Shown: in pieces, positions 13,279 through 14,256 of the stretch
Numbering within the stretch: the stretch's first letter is position 1
Layout of the letters: the number at the start of each line of letters is the position of its first letter
Assembly (NCBI GenBank): GCA_964432995.1
Contig: CAYSPU010000152.1
Location: forward strand, 1 to 14,256
DNA: 14,256 nucleotides
Reading direction: 5' to 3'
DNA from: CAYSPU01 sp964432995
GTDB lineage: Bacteria; Verrucomicrobiota; Verrucomicrobiia; Limisphaerales; JAHDYP01
Position numbers and translations under genes: made by a program
Notes under the pieces: generated by a model
What the model was told of the DNA's origin: nothing
The model's input: the letters and a program-made list of their open reading frames with translations, nothing else
Databases searched by the model: none

Positions 13279-14256
13279 TTAACCCCGCCGTTCCCTTGAT
13301 TCGCGGGGCTCGCGAGGCTCACGAGGCTCACGGGGCTCACGGGGGCCACGCGGCTCACGCGGCTCACGCGACTCACGCGGCTCACGCGGCTCACGCGGCT
13401 CGCGCGGCTCGCGTCGGTCTCGCGGTTCCTGCGATTCGCGTGATTCCCGGGAATCCCTGGAGTCGCGGGGTTCCGGCGCGTCGCCGCCCCCTTTCTTGCC
13501 CATGTCGCGGTCGCGTTCGTCCATGGCCGCCTTGCGCGAGAGTTTGACCCGGCCCTTCTCGTCGACGCCGATGCACTTGACCCAGATTTCGTCGCCGAGT
13601 TTGACGATATCCTCGGCTTGTTTGACGCGGAAGTTGGCGAGTTCGCTGATATGGACCAGGCCGTCCTTGCCGGGGAAGACCTCGACGAAGACTCCGAATT
13701 CCTTGATGGTGACGACCTTGCCGCGATAGATCTTGCCGACCTCGATTTCGCCGGTCATGGCTTCGATGGCCTCGCGCGCGATTTTCATCCCCTCGGCGGA
13801 GACGGAGTAGATCTTGACGGTGCCGTCGTCCTCGATGTTGATCTCGCAGCCCGACTCATCGACGATGCGTTTGATGTTCTTCCCGCCGGGGCCGATCAGG
13901 GCGCCGATCTTCTCGGGATTGATCTTCACGACGACGATCCGCGGGGCGTATTTGCTCAGTTCGGCGCGCGGTTTGTCGATGGTCTCCGCCATCTTCTTGA
14001 GGATGGCCANNNNNNNNNNCCTTTTCGGTACCGGCGATCTTGCAGTCCATGTCACAGAAATGGTCTTCCCAGCCGACGATATCGGTGAGGAGCGCGTGTT
14101 TTTCCAGGCTGCCGTCTTCGCGGAACCGGGTGCAGAGCCCGATGCTGATGCCGGCCACGGGTCGGGTCATGGGGACGCCCGCATCCATGAGGGCCAGGGT
14201 TCCGCCGCAGACCGAGGCCATTGCGGTGCTGCCGTTCGCCTCGATGATCTCGCAGG
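13279..14256 (-). CDS. pnp: Polyribonucleotide nucleotidyltransferase (PNPase), C-terminal part, interrupted by an assembly gap
   Basis: PNPase degrades RNA 3' to 5' by phosphorolysis as a trimer. The window holds only the end of the gene, and it runs off the right edge. 14256-14020 encodes the second RNase PH core: NGSTAMASVCGG, LMDAGVPM, and EDHFCDMD, whose aspartates match E. coli D486 and D492. Ten Ns (14010-14019) follow, and after them the frame shifts by one. 14007 down to 13279 encodes the end of the core (AILKKMAETIDKPR), a KH domain (VVKINPEKIGALIGPGGKNI), an S1 domain (EVGKIYRGKVVTIKEFGVFV, GKDGLVHISEL), and a charged tail of Arg-Glu-Pro/Ser triplets. The two parts join correctly if about 31 codons lie in the gap, so this is a gap artefact, not a true frameshift. 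The stop is TAA. The repetitive tail is unusual in length and regularity. Confidence 0.93.
13305..13439 (-). repeat. 9-bp tandem repeat encoding the Arg-Glu-Pro/Ser tail of PNPase
   Basis: Twelve clear 9-bp units (13305-13412; consensus GCGGCTCAC on the plus strand) and three decayed ones (to 13439) lie in the last codons of pnp. Each unit encodes one R-E-P or R-E-S triplet. Because 9 is a multiple of 3, gain or loss of units keeps the frame, so the number probably varies between strains. The array also keeps the other frames open, which creates spurious reading frames on both strands. Confidence 0.9.
14010..14019. other. Assembly gap inside pnp
   Basis: Ten Ns of nominal length. Partial codons remain on each side (one base on the right, two on the left), so the true insert must be a multiple of 3. 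Recalled alignment to E. coli PNPase predicts about 90 nt. Confidence 0.95.

Noticed and set aside
13065..13394. Reading frames with Ser-Arg-Val or His-Ala-Ala repeats over the pnp tail
   Set aside because: They are other-frame readings of the 9-bp array that encodes the PNPase tail.

Overview
The window is a GC-rich, gene-dense stretch of a Gram-negative bacterial chromosome. The Gram-negative, diderm character rests on an lpxC-fabZ gene fusion (lipid A synthesis) and on mpl (recycling of diaminopimelate-type murein peptide). The LpxC-FabZ fusion, GTG and SD-poor starts, and a short intergenic repeat of the 'CACGGATGAACACGG' kind suggest Verrucomicrobiota or a close PVC/FCB relative. That placement is an inference; no rRNA or other strict marker is present.

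Layout. (1) Minus strand 137-1531: mpl, divergent from (2) a plus-strand cluster 1669-5533. This cluster holds a PAP2-phosphatase/GT-C glycosyltransferase fusion, an OGG1-type 8-oxoguanine DNA glycosylase that starts in an ATGA overlap, and a ComB-like 2-phosphosulfolactate phosphatase 11 nt further on. (3) 5619-6520: a compact unit in which a PaaX-like gene (winged helix plus Cas2-like domain) is bracketed by two copies of the same perfect palindromic repeat. It sits in the convergent gap between two gene clusters. This is the most interesting part of the window. (4) Minus strand 14256-6634: pnp (partial, with an assembly gap), lpxC-fabZ, an M20 dipeptidase, queE, a class III aminotransferase, rsmA and a Nudix hydrolase. 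The last three are chained by 4-nt ATGA overlaps.

How the genes relate. Most are housekeeping: envelope (mpl, lpxC-fabZ, the PAP2-glycosyltransferase), RNA metabolism (pnp, rsmA, queE) and repair (the OGG1-like enzyme). The only visible regulatory logic is a near-consensus sigma-70-type promoter placed so that lpxC-fabZ mRNA should begin at its GTG codon (leaderless), and the palindromes around the PaaX-like gene, which could be operators, a mobile repeat family, or both. There is no CRISPR array, tRNA, rRNA, classical transposase or phage gene. No gene-free stretch exceeds 300 bases.
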